Assembly (NCBI GenBank): GCA_964604565.1
Contig: CAZRZN010000266.1
Coordinates: forward strand, 1-5,786
DNA from: CAZRZN01 sp964604565
GTDB taxonomy: Bacteria; Pseudomonadota; Alphaproteobacteria; Rhodobacterales; Rhodobacteraceae
Length of the DNA: 5,786 nt
Direction of reading: 5' to 3'
Position 1 is the stretch's first letter, and each line of letters begins with the position of its first letter. The translations under genes and the position numbers were made by a program. Shown in pieces: positions 5,474 through 5,786 of this stretch. Below the pieces are notes generated by a model. It had not been told where the DNA came from, ran no database searches, and was given only the letters and a program-made list of their open reading frames with translations.

Positions 5474-5478
5474 CAGAC

Positions 5479-5786
5479 ATGGCAAACGTGGTCGTCGTTG
5501 GCGCGCAATGGGGTGACGAAGGCAAGGGCAAGATCGTCGACTGGCTGTCGAGCCGGGCCGATGTGATCTGCCGTTTTCAGGGCGGACACAATGCCGGTCA
5601 TACCCTTGTGGTGGATGGCAAGGTCTACAAGCTGCACGCGCTGCCATCGGGGGTCGTGCGTCAGGGCAAGCTTTCGGTCATCGGCAACGGGGTCGTGCTG
5701 GACCCGTGGCATCTGTTGACGGAAATCGAGACGATCCGAGCGCAGGGGGTCGAGATCACGCCCGAGACGCTGATGATCGCGGAGAA
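5479..5786 (+). CDS. purA: Adenylosuccinate synthetase (N-terminal part, cut by window)
   Basis: The first 102 residues of the GTP-dependent cytosolic enzyme that joins IMP and aspartate to form adenylosuccinate, the first committed step from IMP to AMP. The start MANVVVVGAQWGDEGKGKIVDWLS holds the GTP-binding P-loop-like signature with catalytic Asp13 and Lys16. FQGGHNAGHTLVV follows with catalytic His41, matching E. coli numbering. Then come KLHALPSGV and NGVVLDPWHLLTEI. Full-length enzymes are about 430 residues, so some three quarters lies beyond the right edge. The start is set by the conserved N-terminus and the AAGGGGA site five bases upstream. Confidence 0.97.
   Translation, partial: MANVVVVGAQWGDEGKGKIVDWLSSRADVICRFQGGHNAGHTLVVDGKVYKLHALPSGVVRQGKLSVIGNGVVLDPWHLLTEIETIRAQGVEITPETLMIAE

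Noticed and set aside
4775..5647. A 290-codon minus-strand frame across the membrane gene and purA start
   Set aside because: It overlaps the well-supported membrane protein and purA genes in other frames and gives an Arg/Pro/His-rich shadow product.

Overview
The window comes from a high-GC alphaproteobacterium. The PyrG, SecG and PurA proteins, the glycine-rich loop and acidic tail of SecG, and GC-rich codon use together suggest Rhodobacterales/Rhodobacteraceae. That placement is an inference from how the proteins look, not from a search. Most of the window is a housekeeping neighbourhood (pyrG, secG, a small membrane protein, purA). It carries two accessory elements: a nitrile hydratase operon in the middle and an Mrr-type restriction endonuclease at the left edge.

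Layout, left to right. Positions 1-824 (minus) hold an Mrr-family type IV restriction endonuclease whose C-terminal end runs off the window. It is much less GC-rich than everything to its right (about 47% against about 68% in lines counted by eye). It starts only 27-28 nt after the stop of pyrG (853-2496, minus; CTP synthase). The gap is spanned exactly by a 10-codon mini-ORF that overlaps both neighbours. Upstream of pyrG lies a 211-nt spacer with a strong hairpin, probably the secG terminator, and a possible pyrG promoter. Then comes secG (2708-3088, minus).

A 129-nt divergent spacer (3089-3217) separates secG from a plus-strand operon of three overlapping genes (3218-4817). These encode the alpha subunit, the beta subunit and the accessory/activator protein of a cobalt-type nitrile hydratase. 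The enzyme hydrates nitriles to amides, and the accessory protein is expected to deliver cobalt to the alpha subunit. No amidase, regulator or cobalt transporter is in the window. The operon converges on a four-helix membrane protein of unknown function (4942-5337, minus). That gene diverges from purA (from 5479, plus; adenylosuccinate synthetase, cut by the right edge).

The core genes serve CTP synthesis, AMP synthesis and Sec protein export. The nitrile hydratase operon has host-like composition and looks like a settled accessory cassette in this neighbourhood. The mrr gene looks recently acquired and may mark the edge of a defence or mobile region continuing leftward. I see no CRISPR array, insertion sequence, tRNA, rRNA or clearly new system. 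The points most worth a second look are the pyrG/mrr junction and the regulatory structures around the operon.
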